A stretch of 64,000 nt of DNA from Candidatus Defluviilinea proxima (GTDB taxonomy: Bacteria; Chloroflexota; Anaerolineae; Anaerolineales; Villigracilaceae). Below the pieces are notes generated by a model. The model made no database searches and was not told where the DNA came from. It was given only the letters and a program-made list of their open reading frames with translations. Of this stretch, positions 25,099-34,451 are shown piece by piece. Position 1 is the first letter of the stretch, and every line of letters begins with the position of its first letter. The position numbers were made by a program, and so were the translations under genes. The stretch lies in contig JADKIW010000001.1 of assembly GCA_016721115.1 (NCBI GenBank), forward strand, positions 4,851,501-4,915,500. Direction: 5' to 3'.

Positions 25099-26489
25099 AC
25101 TGCCCAGATCTCTACCGGCTCATTCCGTCCGCGAATTTGCACAGACCCCAATGAAATAAGTTTGAACTTCTCACGGTGATCGCCAAGTGCATCATACGTC
25201 CACGGGCTGATGAGGATATCGTGTTCGGGGAATTGTTTGTTCAGCCCGTCAATGCGCGCGGCCAGGTTGACCGTATTACCGACAACCGTATATTCCTGTC
25301 GCTCCATCGGTCCAACCGCACCGGCAAGCGCAAAGCCGGTGTTGATCCCTACACCCACACGTAAAGTTTCGCCTCGTTCAGCAAGGCTGACATTCAACTG
25401 GCGAACTGCCGTGCGGATCTCAAGAGCAGTGGATACAGCTTTGAAGGCATTATCCTTCACTTCATGCGGCGCACCATAAATGATCAACGTGCTATCCCCA
25501 CCAAATTTATTGACCATGCCATTATGTTTTTGAGCCGCCTGCACCACCAAAGGGAGAAACTCATTCAAGAGCTTGACCACTTCCTGCGGCGTATGACGTT
25601 CTGAAAAATCAGTAAACTCACGAATATCGCAAAACAGGACGGAGACGAGGCGATTCTCCCCTTCCAGAACGACCTGCCCATTGCGGATCGCATCAGCCAC
25701 TTCCTGACTGACAAAGCGACCAAACAGGTCCTTCAACCATTCACGTTCCTGCAAACCAGTGGCCATCTCATTAAATGCTCTTGCCAGACGACCGATCTCA
25801 TCTTTCGATGTCTCAGCCACCCGCATGGAAAAATTGCCTTCAGACATTTTCACAGCGGCATTGGCTACGGCGCTCAACGGGTTGATGATCTGCCTTGTCA
25901 AAAGAAATGTAAGCGCTCCTCCGATGGACAGAGTGATCAAACCCAAAAGAATACCTTGAAAGGTAATCGTTCGTATTTTTTGATTCAACGGTTCAGTGGA
26001 AAGACCGGTAACTACAGCACCAATCGGACGATTTCCAAGAATAACAGACCGTCCGGCAAGTAATTGTCCATCCTGCCATTCAGAGTATTCATCGTTTGCC
26101 TTGAGCTTTAATAACTTCTCTCCAAGCGGATCCGGTGTTTGTGAAAACCCCAAGTTTGCTTGCGAGGAATCAACCAGTACTTTCCCCTTTTGATCATATA
26201 CGATGAAAACCGTTACATCCGGGTTACTGCCCACCACTTTTGCCACATCGCTCAACTCATCCAGTTGCAGATTATAGAGCGAATCGCGCAATGTAAGTGA
26301 AGTGGTATCCAAAAGCAGGTTTGCCTGCTCCAGCAATTCTTTCTGAAAGTTCGCGCGCTCCCGTTGGATGGAAAGAAACGTCAGAGCAAGGACCGTTGCC
26401 AGAACAAGTAAACTCATCAAGCCAGATATTTTGGCTTGCAATGACATTTTTTGCCAGTAGTTTTGAATACGTAACGAGGCGCGTCTCAT
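25083..26489 (-). CDS. Membrane-bound class III adenylate/guanylate cyclase with HAMP domain
   Basis: The 468-residue sensor cyclase has a TM helix at about residues 18-38, an extracytoplasmic sensor region of about 135 residues containing SNPDVTVFIVYDQKGKVLVD (PAS/CACHE-like), a second TM (about 178-200), a HAMP domain (RQIINPLSAVANAAVKMSEG) and a C-terminal cyclase domain. Catalytic residues look complete: metal Asp in LFCDIREFTDF and FGGDSTLI, transition-state Asn/Arg in VGNTVNLAARID. ATG 26489 is preferred over the TTG one codon earlier. It follows a PhnD-like lipoprotein gene by 16 bases, suggesting a binding-protein and sensor pair. It should turn an outside signal into cAMP or cGMP. 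Confidence 0.92.
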   Translation of the reverse strand: MRRASLRIQNYWQKMSLQAKISGLMSLLVLATVLALTFLSIQRERANFQKELLEQANLLLDTTSLTLRDSLYNLQLDELSDVAKVVGSNPDVTVFIVYDQKGKVLVDSSQANLGFSQTPDPLGEKLLKLKANDEYSEWQDGQLLAGRSVILGNRPIGAVVTGLSTEPLNQKIRTITFQGILLGLITLSIGGALTFLLTRQIINPLSAVANAAVKMSEGNFSMRVAETSKDEIGRLARAFNEMATGLQEREWLKDLFGRFVSQEVADAIRNGQVVLEGENRLVSVLFCDIREFTDFSERHTPQEVVKLLNEFLPLVVQAAQKHNGMVNKFGGDSTLIIYGAPHEVKDNAFKAVSTALEIRTAVRQLNVSLAERGETLRVGVGINTGFALAGAVGPMERQEYTVVGNTVNLAARIDGLNKQFPEHDILISPWTYDALGDHREKFKLISLGSVQIRGRNEPVEIWAVQGKV

Positions 26490-26505
26490 CAAATCAATTC
26501 ATAAA

Positions 26506-27453
26506 TCAAGGAAGTTTTATTTCCTGTACAAGTTGCATCATTTCACGCATACGCGCTGTAGCCACATCAATACCTTGTGGAAATTCATCGAACTTGGATG
26601 TTTGGAACGGCTTCAGCGCAGACTTGCCTGCTTCCGTCTCATGCATGGTAGTAAGCACCTTCACAATAGCCTGCACCAACGTATCGTCAAGGCCTGAACG
26701 CATCACTACTACTTGACGTGGCGTATATTCGGTACGGGCCAATTCTACCAGTTGTGCCTTGGCATCTTCAGGAAAAGCGACATCAAAATTGTAGTCATCT
26801 GTCACCCCGGCATCGGTCAATCCGCTCAAAACCCACTGGAGAGTATTTGTATCATCATAGCTGAACACAAAACCGATCTCATTGTCTGCAACAGGGTCAC
26901 CATAACTCTTTTTTCCAGTTAAGGTCAGGTCATTTTCCATCAAATGAACAGCCGGTAAAAGAAAACCAGACGTGGAATATGGCGCGTCCATGGAAACCAT
27001 ATGGCCGGGCAACTGATCGATGGAGGTAATGCCACTTGCAACACTGGCAAAGATCACACCCTGATATTCTTCCACGCCAAAACGCCAGCGGCGCAGGATG
27101 ATCTTCGCTCCGGCCTTGTCACTGATCAACGTGGCAGGATAGGTGCTATCGAAATACAGATCCACTTCCCCATTTGCCAGCAGTTTCGCCATCTCATCGG
27201 TGGAGGAGGCGATACGAACCTGACCTTCAGTGATACCGTAATCGCCCAACTGGCTGGCAAGATAATCGGCCAACGGTTGGGTCCCCTCGATCACTTCCGT
27301 CGGGTCATCGGATATATCTCCCAGCACAATGGCATGGGTTTCAATTGATTCCGCTGTAGGAATTTCAGTGGGGGCGTTGGCAACTTGCCCACCGCAAGAT
27401 GCCAACACAAAAGAGAACACAAAGAGAACAATGATCGCTGATTTAACTTTCAT
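26506..27453 (-). CDS. PhnD-like substrate-binding lipoprotein
   Basis: The 315-residue protein has a signal peptide ending LASC (lipid Cys20), then the phosphate/phosphonate-binding PhnD fold: GTQPLADYLASQL, a lobe with VDLYFDSTYPATLI, then VSMDAPYSTSGFLLP and VVVMRSGLDD. Family members bind phosphonate, phosphite or other oxyanions for ABC transport. Here no permease or ATPase gene is adjacent; instead a sensor cyclase follows 16 bases downstream. The likely role is ligand delivery to that sensor rather than transport. GAGG precedes ATG 27453, and TATAAT (minus strand, 27496-27501) may be its -10 element; no clear -35 is seen. Confidence 0.88.
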   Translation of the reverse strand: MKVKSAIIVLFVFSFVLASCGGQVANAPTEIPTAESIETHAIVLGDISDDPTEVIEGTQPLADYLASQLGDYGITEGQVRIASSTDEMAKLLANGEVDLYFDSTYPATLISDKAGAKIILRRWRFGVEEYQGVIFASVASGITSIDQLPGHMVSMDAPYSTSGFLLPAVHLMENDLTLTGKKSYGDPVADNEIGFVFSYDDTNTLQWVLSGLTDAGVTDDYNFDVAFPEDAKAQLVELARTEYTPRQVVVMRSGLDDTLVQAIVKVLTTMHETEAGKSALKPFQTSKFDEFPQGIDVATARMREMMQLVQEIKLP

Positions 27454-27550
27454 ATTTCCTCAGAAAATAAAATTTCATTTGCAATGACCTTCCAAATTAT
27501 AACCGGCGGACTAAACGAATAAGACCTATAAAAGTGTTAATTTGCGAACA

Positions 27551-27598
27551 AAGGACCGCAATGAACGGGCATTCCCTTTCTCATTGCGGTCCTTTGTC
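27551..27598 (-). terminator. Intrinsic terminator of the P450 gene
   Basis: AAAGGACCGCAATGA and TCATTGCGGTCCTTT are exact 15-bp inverted repeats around a 16-base loop, just after the P450 stop codon. Confidence 0.88.
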
Positions 27599-27628
27599 TA
27601 AAAAATGACAAGGTAGGGTTTTATTCAA

Positions 27629-29044
27629 TCAGTCAAAATGAACGATCTTTCGGATATTCCCTTCAAGAGGTGCAGGAGATGGAACGTCGCCGCGTTCCCC
27701 CAAGGTCATATACAATCCATTTTTCGGGCGGATGGAATTCAACCCAATACAATCCAGTTTCGTGCCAGATTTGAGCGTAAAGGAGTAGCGTCTCAAGATA
27801 ATCGAAAGCGCGATCTTTAACTGCATCATCGCCAGCGGTTGACCGATGCAATAGCGTGGGCCCGCCGAAAAGGACATGAATTCATATGCGGAGGGATGAA
27901 TGGTCAACCAACGCTCTGGCAAAAATTTATACGGGTCCGAAAACACATCAGGGATGCGATGCGTAACATACGCACTCATCATTACCCATGTCCCTTTTTT
28001 CAATCGGTAATCGCCCAGTTGAAACGGCTCCATCGCATAACGCGCTGTCCAAATGCCAGCCGGGATGAGACGCATCGTCTCCTTGAGCGCGGCATCGAGA
28101 AGCGGAAGTTGATCCAGCTGTTCAGGGGTTGGACTTTCCTCCCCCATAGCCTGTTCGATCTCTGCTAAAACTTTTTTGAAGAACTCAGGGTGCTGAGTTA
28201 AAAGCAGAATCGTCCAGTAAAGCGCCATACCATTCGGACTATATCCACCACGGAACATGATCGTATGACCGATCAGATCGTTCTCACTCATCCGTGCTGG
28301 GTCCTCTTCGTGGAGGCGGATCAACGCTGACAAAATATCATCCCCATCTGTACCCTTGGCTTTTCTTGTGGCGACAATATCTTTGACTACGCGCTCCAAC
28401 TCTTCTGCACTTTTTAGCAAACGGTGGAAGGGTGTGCCCGGAATATTATAGGGAAACAAAAGCGCAAAAGGTGAAAACATCAACTTCAAACTGTTTTCAA
28501 GACGATGCCCCAGTGCTTCTCCTTCTTTCTCAGGGTCAAGACCGAGAATAGGTTTGGTTGCCAGCCACATCGCCAGTTGTTCCATTTCGGAACGCAGATC
28601 GATCTGCTCCCCCATCTTCCATGAGGCCAGTTTCCGTTCAGTCACTTCCACACAAGCGTCATGATGACGCCCGATAAAATTACGATGAAAATAAGGAAGC
28701 ATGTATGCACGATGATCGGCATGTTTGGGCCCATTCAAAAAGGGCATGCTATTCATCACACGTGAGACTGCATGATCGCGAGGGAATGGCAAGGGAATAA
28801 AATCGAGGTTGTAGCTGTAGAACACAGATGGATCGCGTAAAACGACACGGTTGTACTCAGGGCTAAACACAATGACCGCAGGAGCCTTCCCATACCCCAA
28901 ACGGACAACATCCCCATATTTCTTTTGTAAGTTTTCCAAAGCAAGTAATGGATTGAATGCAAAACGGACAAGTTCCGGTAACCAACCCAACACTGGCACA
29001 GGTGATGGCCCGGGGATTTCAGCTACAGTCGAAAAAGCAGTCAA
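27629..29044 (-). CDS. Cytochrome P450 with atypical I-helix
   Basis: The 471-residue heme-thiolate protein starts with a Pro-rich IPGPSPVPVLG. It has the K-helix ExxR in LKETMRL (about residue 310), the PERW meander, and the heme loop FSAGPRYCIGQ with Cys at about residue 399. The I-helix, usually AGxET, reads FRGGYSPNG (about residues 262-270), so the acid-alcohol pair used for oxygen activation is missing. Such changes occur in P450s that do peroxygenation, isomerisation or dehydration. The start is TTG 29044, 7 bases after AGGAGG. No redox partner is adjacent; the neighbour downstream is the PhnD-like gene, beyond a terminator. Confidence 0.93.
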   Translation of the reverse strand: MTAFSTVAEIPGPSPVPVLGWLPELVRFAFNPLLALENLQKKYGDVVRLGYGKAPAVIVFSPEYNRVVLRDPSVFYSYNLDFIPLPFPRDHAVSRVMNSMPFLNGPKHADHRAYMLPYFHRNFIGRHHDACVEVTERKLASWKMGEQIDLRSEMEQLAMWLATKPILGLDPEKEGEALGHRLENSLKLMFSPFALLFPYNIPGTPFHRLLKSAEELERVVKDIVATRKAKGTDGDDILSALIRLHEEDPARMSENDLIGHTIMFRGGYSPNGMALYWTILLLTQHPEFFKKVLAEIEQAMGEESPTPEQLDQLPLLDAALKETMRLIPAGIWTARYAMEPFQLGDYRLKKGTWVMMSAYVTHRIPDVFSDPYKFLPERWLTIHPSAYEFMSFSAGPRYCIGQPLAMMQLKIALSIILRRYSFTLKSGTKLDCIGLNSIRPKNGLYMTLGERGDVPSPAPLEGNIRKIVHFD

Positions 29045-29097
29045 ATGCTTCCTCCTATTGAAATTTAAGTTTTCATGAAAAGAGTTTTACAGCAAAT

Positions 29098-32000
29098 TTA
29101 TAACTGACCAGCCAGTTCTCTTGCCATCTTCCATTTGGGAACAGCATCCATCTTTTCAAAGATGCTGATCGCCTTATCGAGATGCACTTTGCGCGAAGCC
29201 GGGTCACTTGCAAGAGCCATGCCCAGTTTCATGCGGATCAAACCTTCTTCAAAGCGCATGTTGTACCGTAATGCCGAATCGAGACCCTTTTGCCAGGAAC
29301 GCAATGCCTGTGCTTGTTTGTTCGTCAACCAATCGAACCAGCCTTGATAATAATGCAGGTCCGGTTCACCGATGGGGAAGACACTTCGAAAAGACAGTAA
29401 TCGTTTGATCGCCTTTTCGGCAAGAGACTGATATTTCGCTGAATCAGCTGTCCCGTTGGTACGAAGCGCTTTTTCCCACAATTCAAAATACACTTCGGCA
29501 ATCGCCGCAAAACCAGCATTCATCGAATATACAGTTGGCGAAAGTCCTTCTGAAAGCTCAAGGACTTTATTCGCATGAGGCAATGCCTGTTCTTCCTGAC
29601 CAGCATAAAAATAAGCAAGCGCGAGCTGTCCATTCGTTTCGATAGACGAAGCGAGATTGGGCGTCTCATCTAAAATCTTCAACGCATCTTCCAACATGGG
29701 GATGGCTTCCGCCTCTTTCCCAAAACGGAGGTTGTTCACTGCCACCCCAAGCAGACTCCAACACTGATGCAGTGGGCTCCGTCTGCGACGCGCATCGGCC
29801 AACAGTGCTTTTTGCATCTCCATCGAGTATTGCAAATCACCCGCGAGCAAGGCGCTTTCACCAAGCATGGCAACACAATCGCCCCACTGACGATAATCAC
29901 CAAGTTGTTCGCAGAGGGCTTTTGCTTCTTCCACTTTCTCGCGGACATCCTTCCACTTACCAACTGTGATGTTGTACGCACTGGTGACAACATTGACGGT
30001 GATCAGGTTCGATGGCTGATTAAATTCTTTCGAGATGGAGACGCCTCTCTCCGCATAGGTTTCAGCAAGCTTATGCAATTGAGCGATCCCGGCCAACACA
30101 GACATACTGGCATAGGCAGAAGCCAATTCGGGAGAAGGCCCAGCTTTTTGCGCCGAGTTCAGCAAGCGCAACCCTGTATACACGATGGGAAGGGTCTCAT
30201 TGGAATAGAAATAGATACGCGACATTAATTCATATTGTCGCGTCACTTCAAGCGTTACTTCTCTTTCATCGCCATGCACCGAGCCGATATAACGTGACGG
30301 GAAGTAATGATGGAAAATCTGCCGTGTGATCTGCGGGAACAAGCTCAACCCAAACTGAATACTCGAATCTGGGATGGGGCTATCCAATAAACGCAATGCT
30401 TCACGGATATTTTTACTGCATTCAGGTAAAGACCCCAACCCATAATGCGCCAACCCTATACGGCTATACCAACGAGACCGTTGTATCTGACGTTTATGAG
30501 TGGCCGCTTTATTATCAGGCTTGGGTAATTTCGCATCCCATTCCAAGGCTTGTGTGAAGAATTGAATCGCCTCTTTGTTGGCATGGTTTTGCATGGCCTG
30601 TTCACCAGCCTTCTCAAGATATATCACTGCCTTTTGAATAGAGTCCGCGTTGACTTCAGCGGCTTGTACCCAGTGATGAGCAAGCAAGGTGTAATACGGA
30701 TCGAGGTTTTCGGAATGCGTCTGTTCGATCCATTCGGCAACTGCCTGGTGCAATCTCCTGCGCTGTGAATACAGCATCAGGTTGTAGGCTACTTCCTGTG
30801 TAACAGCATGCTTGAAGATGTAAGAAAGATCAGGGAGTTCTGATTCCACCATCGTCAGACTCAGGCGCGTGAGAGAGTCCATGTAATCAGGGAGTTGAGG
30901 CCGATCCGCTTCAATGGGATGAACCGCTTCCAACACGCGGAACGTAAAGATACGCCCGATCACACTGGCTACTTTGAGCGTTAGTTGTTGTGACGGGTTG
31001 AGACTGTCAATGCGATTGATAATGGCGGCTTGCAATGTGTCTGGCAGAGAAATATCTTCAAACGTCGAAAACCGCGTATTGATATGACATTCGTGATCGT
31101 TGATCACCAGAATACCGGCCTCACGTAAAGCATACGCCAACTCTTCCGCAAAGAACGGATGCCCTTCCGATTTTTCGCGGATCAAGCGACCGATCATCGG
31201 CGGGATAGACTTGACTCCTAATCTTTGGCAGACAAGCGCCTCCACATCGTCAAGCATCATCACTTCGAGCTTGATGAGGCGCGCTTCAGGAGAATCTAAA
31301 AGCTGTTTGAATTGAAGCGGCACCGGGTCTGGCAGTGGACGCGTGTTCAACGCAAGCAGGACCGGGCGTACCTTGAGTTGAACATCCACGAGCAATGTCC
31401 ACGAGGTGGAGTCAAACCAATGCAGATCCTCCAGCACAAGCAGGAGTGGAGCATTTGCGGCTTCATGTGAAAGAACTCGTGTAAGAAGTTCACGGATATT
31501 ACTGCCGCGAATTTCACCCGTCATGGCGGAGGTCAATTCATTATCAGGAATTTGGATCGGCAGGATGGCATCAAGCAAAGGCGCATAACGCACAAGGTCT
31601 GAATCGATCTCTTTCAGTTTCTTCATGACCTTGCCCGTGATGATGTTGCGAGCCTCATCAATCGACTTTACTTTACCAAGCAGTTCCTCAATGTCAAAAA
31701 TCTTGTTAAAGATCGGGCGCCACACGTGATACGGATTCGACTTCTCAATGGGATCGCTCGTGCTGGTAAGCATATGCACATGCAGAGTTTCGGCCTGCCG
31801 TATCAGATCCTCGAACAAACGCGATTTTCCGATCCCTGCCTCGCCTTGCACGATCAAAGTCTGTTGCGGTGTGCCGCGCGCCAATTCCTGCAGGGCATTC
31901 GCGATCAAAGCCTTTTCTTCCTGACGTCCGATCATTTCTGTCGCAGGGCGGATGACACTTTTCTTTACATCAATTGGATGGAAAACCTCAACCGGCTCAG

Positions 32001-33348
32001 ACCGACCTTTGACCTGTTGCGGCGGAAGAACCTGGAACTCCACTGAATCTTTTGCCGCATCGAATGTAGCCCGGTCACATAGGATCGGCACATCGTACTT
32101 ATCGATCAACTCATCCTGATGTCCCGCCACAGCCATCAAACGGGCAGAGAGATTGACAGCATTGCCTATCGTTGTATATTCGCGCCGTGAGTCGTTGCCA
32201 ATGGATCCGCAAAAGATGCGTCCTGTTGCCACGCCGATATTACTGCGTATCTTGAGGCTCGATAATTCCTTGCGAACCATCAACGCGGCTTGCAAACCAC
32301 GTGCCGGGTCATTTTCATGGGAGAACGGCGGCAAGCCCATCGCGGCAACAATAGTGATGCCTTTATCATCCACATTGATCTTGTTGATACTGCCCTCATA
32401 CCGATACACAGATCGTTGCACAAGGCGCGCAACGTTTTGCGCGTCGGCCAGTTCTGTCTTTTGATCGATATCAGGGAGGTTGATGAACAATACAGTAGCG
32501 CGACGCAATTCCGCGATCCAACTGCTTTGCCCAGCGGTGAGGCGATTGATGATGGCACCCGGTATGTAAGGACGCAAGGAGCCTTCAGCGCCTTCAGGGA
32601 TCATCGGTTTGGCAGGTGTCTCAAAAATGGAAGAAGGCTTATTCAGGCTTTTGAGCCGTCCGCCTTGCGCAATGGATTCTTTGAGTTCAAACTCGAGAGG
32701 GTCCGCCTCCCCATCGTTGCGGATCAATCTCCATGCAGAGGGCGTGACGATAATATCGCCTGAATTGGCGAGGCTGTTGGCAAGGCCCACTTCGATCAGT
32801 GGGTTCCCGGTCAGCAAAAATTCCCAGCGATTGAACACGCCACCTACATGCGCGGTGGTGATGCTCCCGGTGCTGATCGCCAATTTGAGGTAGAGGTTCG
32901 CATTTTCTACTTTGTAGTTGGAAAGGCGTGCACGGATCTCGAGCGCACATTCGGCCGCGCGCATTGTCCATTGCCACTGGTCGGCTCTCGAGACTGAATC
33001 AGCTGTCCCGTTGCCCCCTGCGGGGATGGTATCTGAGGCGATATTCCAGACAGCGATGACGGCATCACCGGCGAACTTGACCACGTCCCCACCAAAGTGA
33101 TGGACGATGTTGATAAGTTGTCCAAAATATTCGTTGAGGATATTGGCAATCGCCTCGACTCCAGATGGACCAGCCTCAGCGAGTTGTTCTGTGAGGCGCG
33201 TGAAACCAGAAATATCCGCAAAAAGAACAGCCGCCTGGATGTCCTCTGCTACTGGCGATTCAATTGGAGAGGGATCTAGGGCGACTCGTTTTTGGATAAG
33301 CCTGGGAACATAACTGGCAAGTACTTCAGCCAGTACGGGGTTGGTCAT
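29098..33348 (-). CDS. Soluble tandem adenylate cyclase - AAA ATPase - TPR protein
   Basis: The 1416-residue protein has two class III cyclase domains, then an NTPase and a TPR-like tail. Domain 1 (about residues 30-210) keeps both metal Asp residues (FADISGFTRL, VVKFAGDAVIAVW). Domain 2 (about 280-460) has degenerate metal positions (INLPDID, VDDKGI) but keeps GNAVNLSARL, with the transition-state Asn and Arg. Together they could form one active site. The P-loop GEAGIGKSR (about 500) and LVLEDLHWFD mark the ATPase; helical repeats run from about 930 to the end. This is the plan of mammalian soluble adenylyl cyclase (ADCY10). No TM segment is seen. Confidence 0.92.
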   Translation of the reverse strand: MTNPVLAEVLASYVPRLIQKRVALDPSPIESPVAEDIQAAVLFADISGFTRLTEQLAEAGPSGVEAIANILNEYFGQLINIVHHFGGDVVKFAGDAVIAVWNIASDTIPAGGNGTADSVSRADQWQWTMRAAECALEIRARLSNYKVENANLYLKLAISTGSITTAHVGGVFNRWEFLLTGNPLIEVGLANSLANSGDIIVTPSAWRLIRNDGEADPLEFELKESIAQGGRLKSLNKPSSIFETPAKPMIPEGAEGSLRPYIPGAIINRLTAGQSSWIAELRRATVLFINLPDIDQKTELADAQNVARLVQRSVYRYEGSINKINVDDKGITIVAAMGLPPFSHENDPARGLQAALMVRKELSSLKIRSNIGVATGRIFCGSIGNDSRREYTTIGNAVNLSARLMAVAGHQDELIDKYDVPILCDRATFDAAKDSVEFQVLPPQQVKGRSEPVEVFHPIDVKKSVIRPATEMIGRQEEKALIANALQELARGTPQQTLIVQGEAGIGKSRLFEDLIRQAETLHVHMLTSTSDPIEKSNPYHVWRPIFNKIFDIEELLGKVKSIDEARNIITGKVMKKLKEIDSDLVRYAPLLDAILPIQIPDNELTSAMTGEIRGSNIRELLTRVLSHEAANAPLLLVLEDLHWFDSTSWTLLVDVQLKVRPVLLALNTRPLPDPVPLQFKQLLDSPEARLIKLEVMMLDDVEALVCQRLGVKSIPPMIGRLIREKSEGHPFFAEELAYALREAGILVINDHECHINTRFSTFEDISLPDTLQAAIINRIDSLNPSQQLTLKVASVIGRIFTFRVLEAVHPIEADRPQLPDYMDSLTRLSLTMVESELPDLSYIFKHAVTQEVAYNLMLYSQRRRLHQAVAEWIEQTHSENLDPYYTLLAHHWVQAAEVNADSIQKAVIYLEKAGEQAMQNHANKEAIQFFTQALEWDAKLPKPDNKAATHKRQIQRSRWYSRIGLAHYGLGSLPECSKNIREALRLLDSPIPDSSIQFGLSLFPQITRQIFHHYFPSRYIGSVHGDEREVTLEVTRQYELMSRIYFYSNETLPIVYTGLRLLNSAQKAGPSPELASAYASMSVLAGIAQLHKLAETYAERGVSISKEFNQPSNLITVNVVTSAYNITVGKWKDVREKVEEAKALCEQLGDYRQWGDCVAMLGESALLAGDLQYSMEMQKALLADARRRRSPLHQCWSLLGVAVNNLRFGKEAEAIPMLEDALKILDETPNLASSIETNGQLALAYFYAGQEEQALPHANKVLELSEGLSPTVYSMNAGFAAIAEVYFELWEKALRTNGTADSAKYQSLAEKAIKRLLSFRSVFPIGEPDLHYYQGWFDWLTNKQAQALRSWQKGLDSALRYNMRFEEGLIRMKLGMALASDPASRKVHLDKAISIFEKMDAVPKWKMARELAGQL

Positions 33349-33428
33349 CTAAAGGGGCTCCATCTCAGGTTTAGGGGTTGGTCGTCAAATGATACCGCCT
33401 TTCCCATGTTTCAGGGAGGGAAAATCAA

Positions 33429-33460
33429 AGAGCCTTCACAAGTTTGTGAAGGCTCTACAA
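33429..33460 (-). terminator. Hairpin after the first paralogous lipoprotein gene
   Basis: AGAGCCTTCACAA and TTGTGAAGGCTCT are perfect inverted repeats around a 1-base centre, 20 bases past the lipoprotein stop on the minus strand, with an AAAATC/GATTTT tail. Confidence 0.75.
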
Positions 33461-33476
33461 CATAAAGTTTTAAGGA

Positions 33477-34250
33477 CTATTTTTCGATCCAACCATGGGT
33501 GTTTGTTATTTCGCAACGTGTACCATATCCCTTATTCGTGCCAGAAAGAAGCGTATACCCAAGCACGCCATGTAAATTGCTACTTTTTGCCAAAGCATAT
33601 TCTCCCACTGTTTCACCATCAACAAGTACATAAGCCTGAGTACCCTTAACAACAAGGGTAACATCCGCTTCATTTGGTTTATCAAATGGATTGCCAAAGC
33701 TTACACGCCCAGTTCCATGAACTGGCCCTATTGGATAATAGTATTTGTCAGTCTTAACAAAAAGAACCTTCGATTTATCCAAGAACATAGCATAGTGGTC
33801 GCCGTTGTCTTGTATTGCAAAAGCAAATCCACAACCTGAAATATCAGCTTGACGATAGGCGCTGGACCATTTGAAATGGGCTGTCAAATAAAAATTAGTA
33901 GCTTTTTCCTCGAACTCCCAGCGACTATACCAACCCAACTGGGCCCAGTCCTCACGAAAATCATCAAACTCTACATATCGCCCTTGAACGGTTGCAAGAT
34001 CAAAATATTTTTGCACTTCCGCATTGAGTTCCTCATATTTTTGAGTTGCGGTCATATTAGGCGTCCTCGTTGGTCTGGGCGTTGCCGAGGGACGAGGGGT
34101 GTTCGTGGGGGTCAATGTGACAGTCGCTGTAGGGGCGGGTGTGTCTGTAGGAACCTCGGTGGGCGCGGGTGCCAGGACACTGCATGCTGATATCGCAAAT
34201 ACAAATATCAACAAGCACGATACGATAGAACTTACCTTGGTTATTTTCAT
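33477..34250 (-). CDS. Lipoprotein with Thr/Pro linker and lectin-like domain (paralog 1)
   Basis: The 257-residue exported protein has a signal peptide ending ISAC (Cys near residue 23), a Thr/Pro-rich linker of about 40 residues (APTATVTLTPTNTPRPSATP), and a beta-rich domain with Trp-rich segments and SGCGFAFAI, ending in a TRCEI strand. It resembles the concanavalin/LamG-like domains often found on cell-surface proteins; binding partner unknown. The two Cys residues in the domain may form a disulfide. ATG 34250 follows GGAGAATGAA. A paralog of the same size lies upstream (34452-35219), sharing an almost identical signal peptide and linker. Confidence 0.75.
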   Translation of the reverse strand: MKITKVSSIVSCLLIFVFAISACSVLAPAPTEVPTDTPAPTATVTLTPTNTPRPSATPRPTRTPNMTATQKYEELNAEVQKYFDLATVQGRYVEFDDFREDWAQLGWYSRWEFEEKATNFYLTAHFKWSSAYRQADISGCGFAFAIQDNGDHYAMFLDKSKVLFVKTDKYYYPIGPVHGTGRVSFGNPFDKPNEADVTLVVKGTQAYVLVDGETVGEYALAKSSNLHGVLGYTLLSGTNKGYGTRCEITNTHGWIEK

Positions 34251-34451
34251 TTCATTCTCCTTTATTATTTGGTTTTCCTGTGATGACATAATACAATTTG
34301 CCATCATAAAATATAACTTGCTAAAACCACTACTTTTCTAATTTAACAGAAAAAAACATTATTAAGGTATCTGTTACATTTTTTCTACCCCTTAGGGTGC
34401 GAGTTACATTCTCATTCTCTGCGTAGAAACTTGTTATTTTGCAAGTGGCAA

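Noticed and set aside
29098..33348. Many open frames opposite the long cyclase gene
   Set aside because: They are antisense shadows of a well-supported 1416-codon gene and have no ribosome sites or domains.
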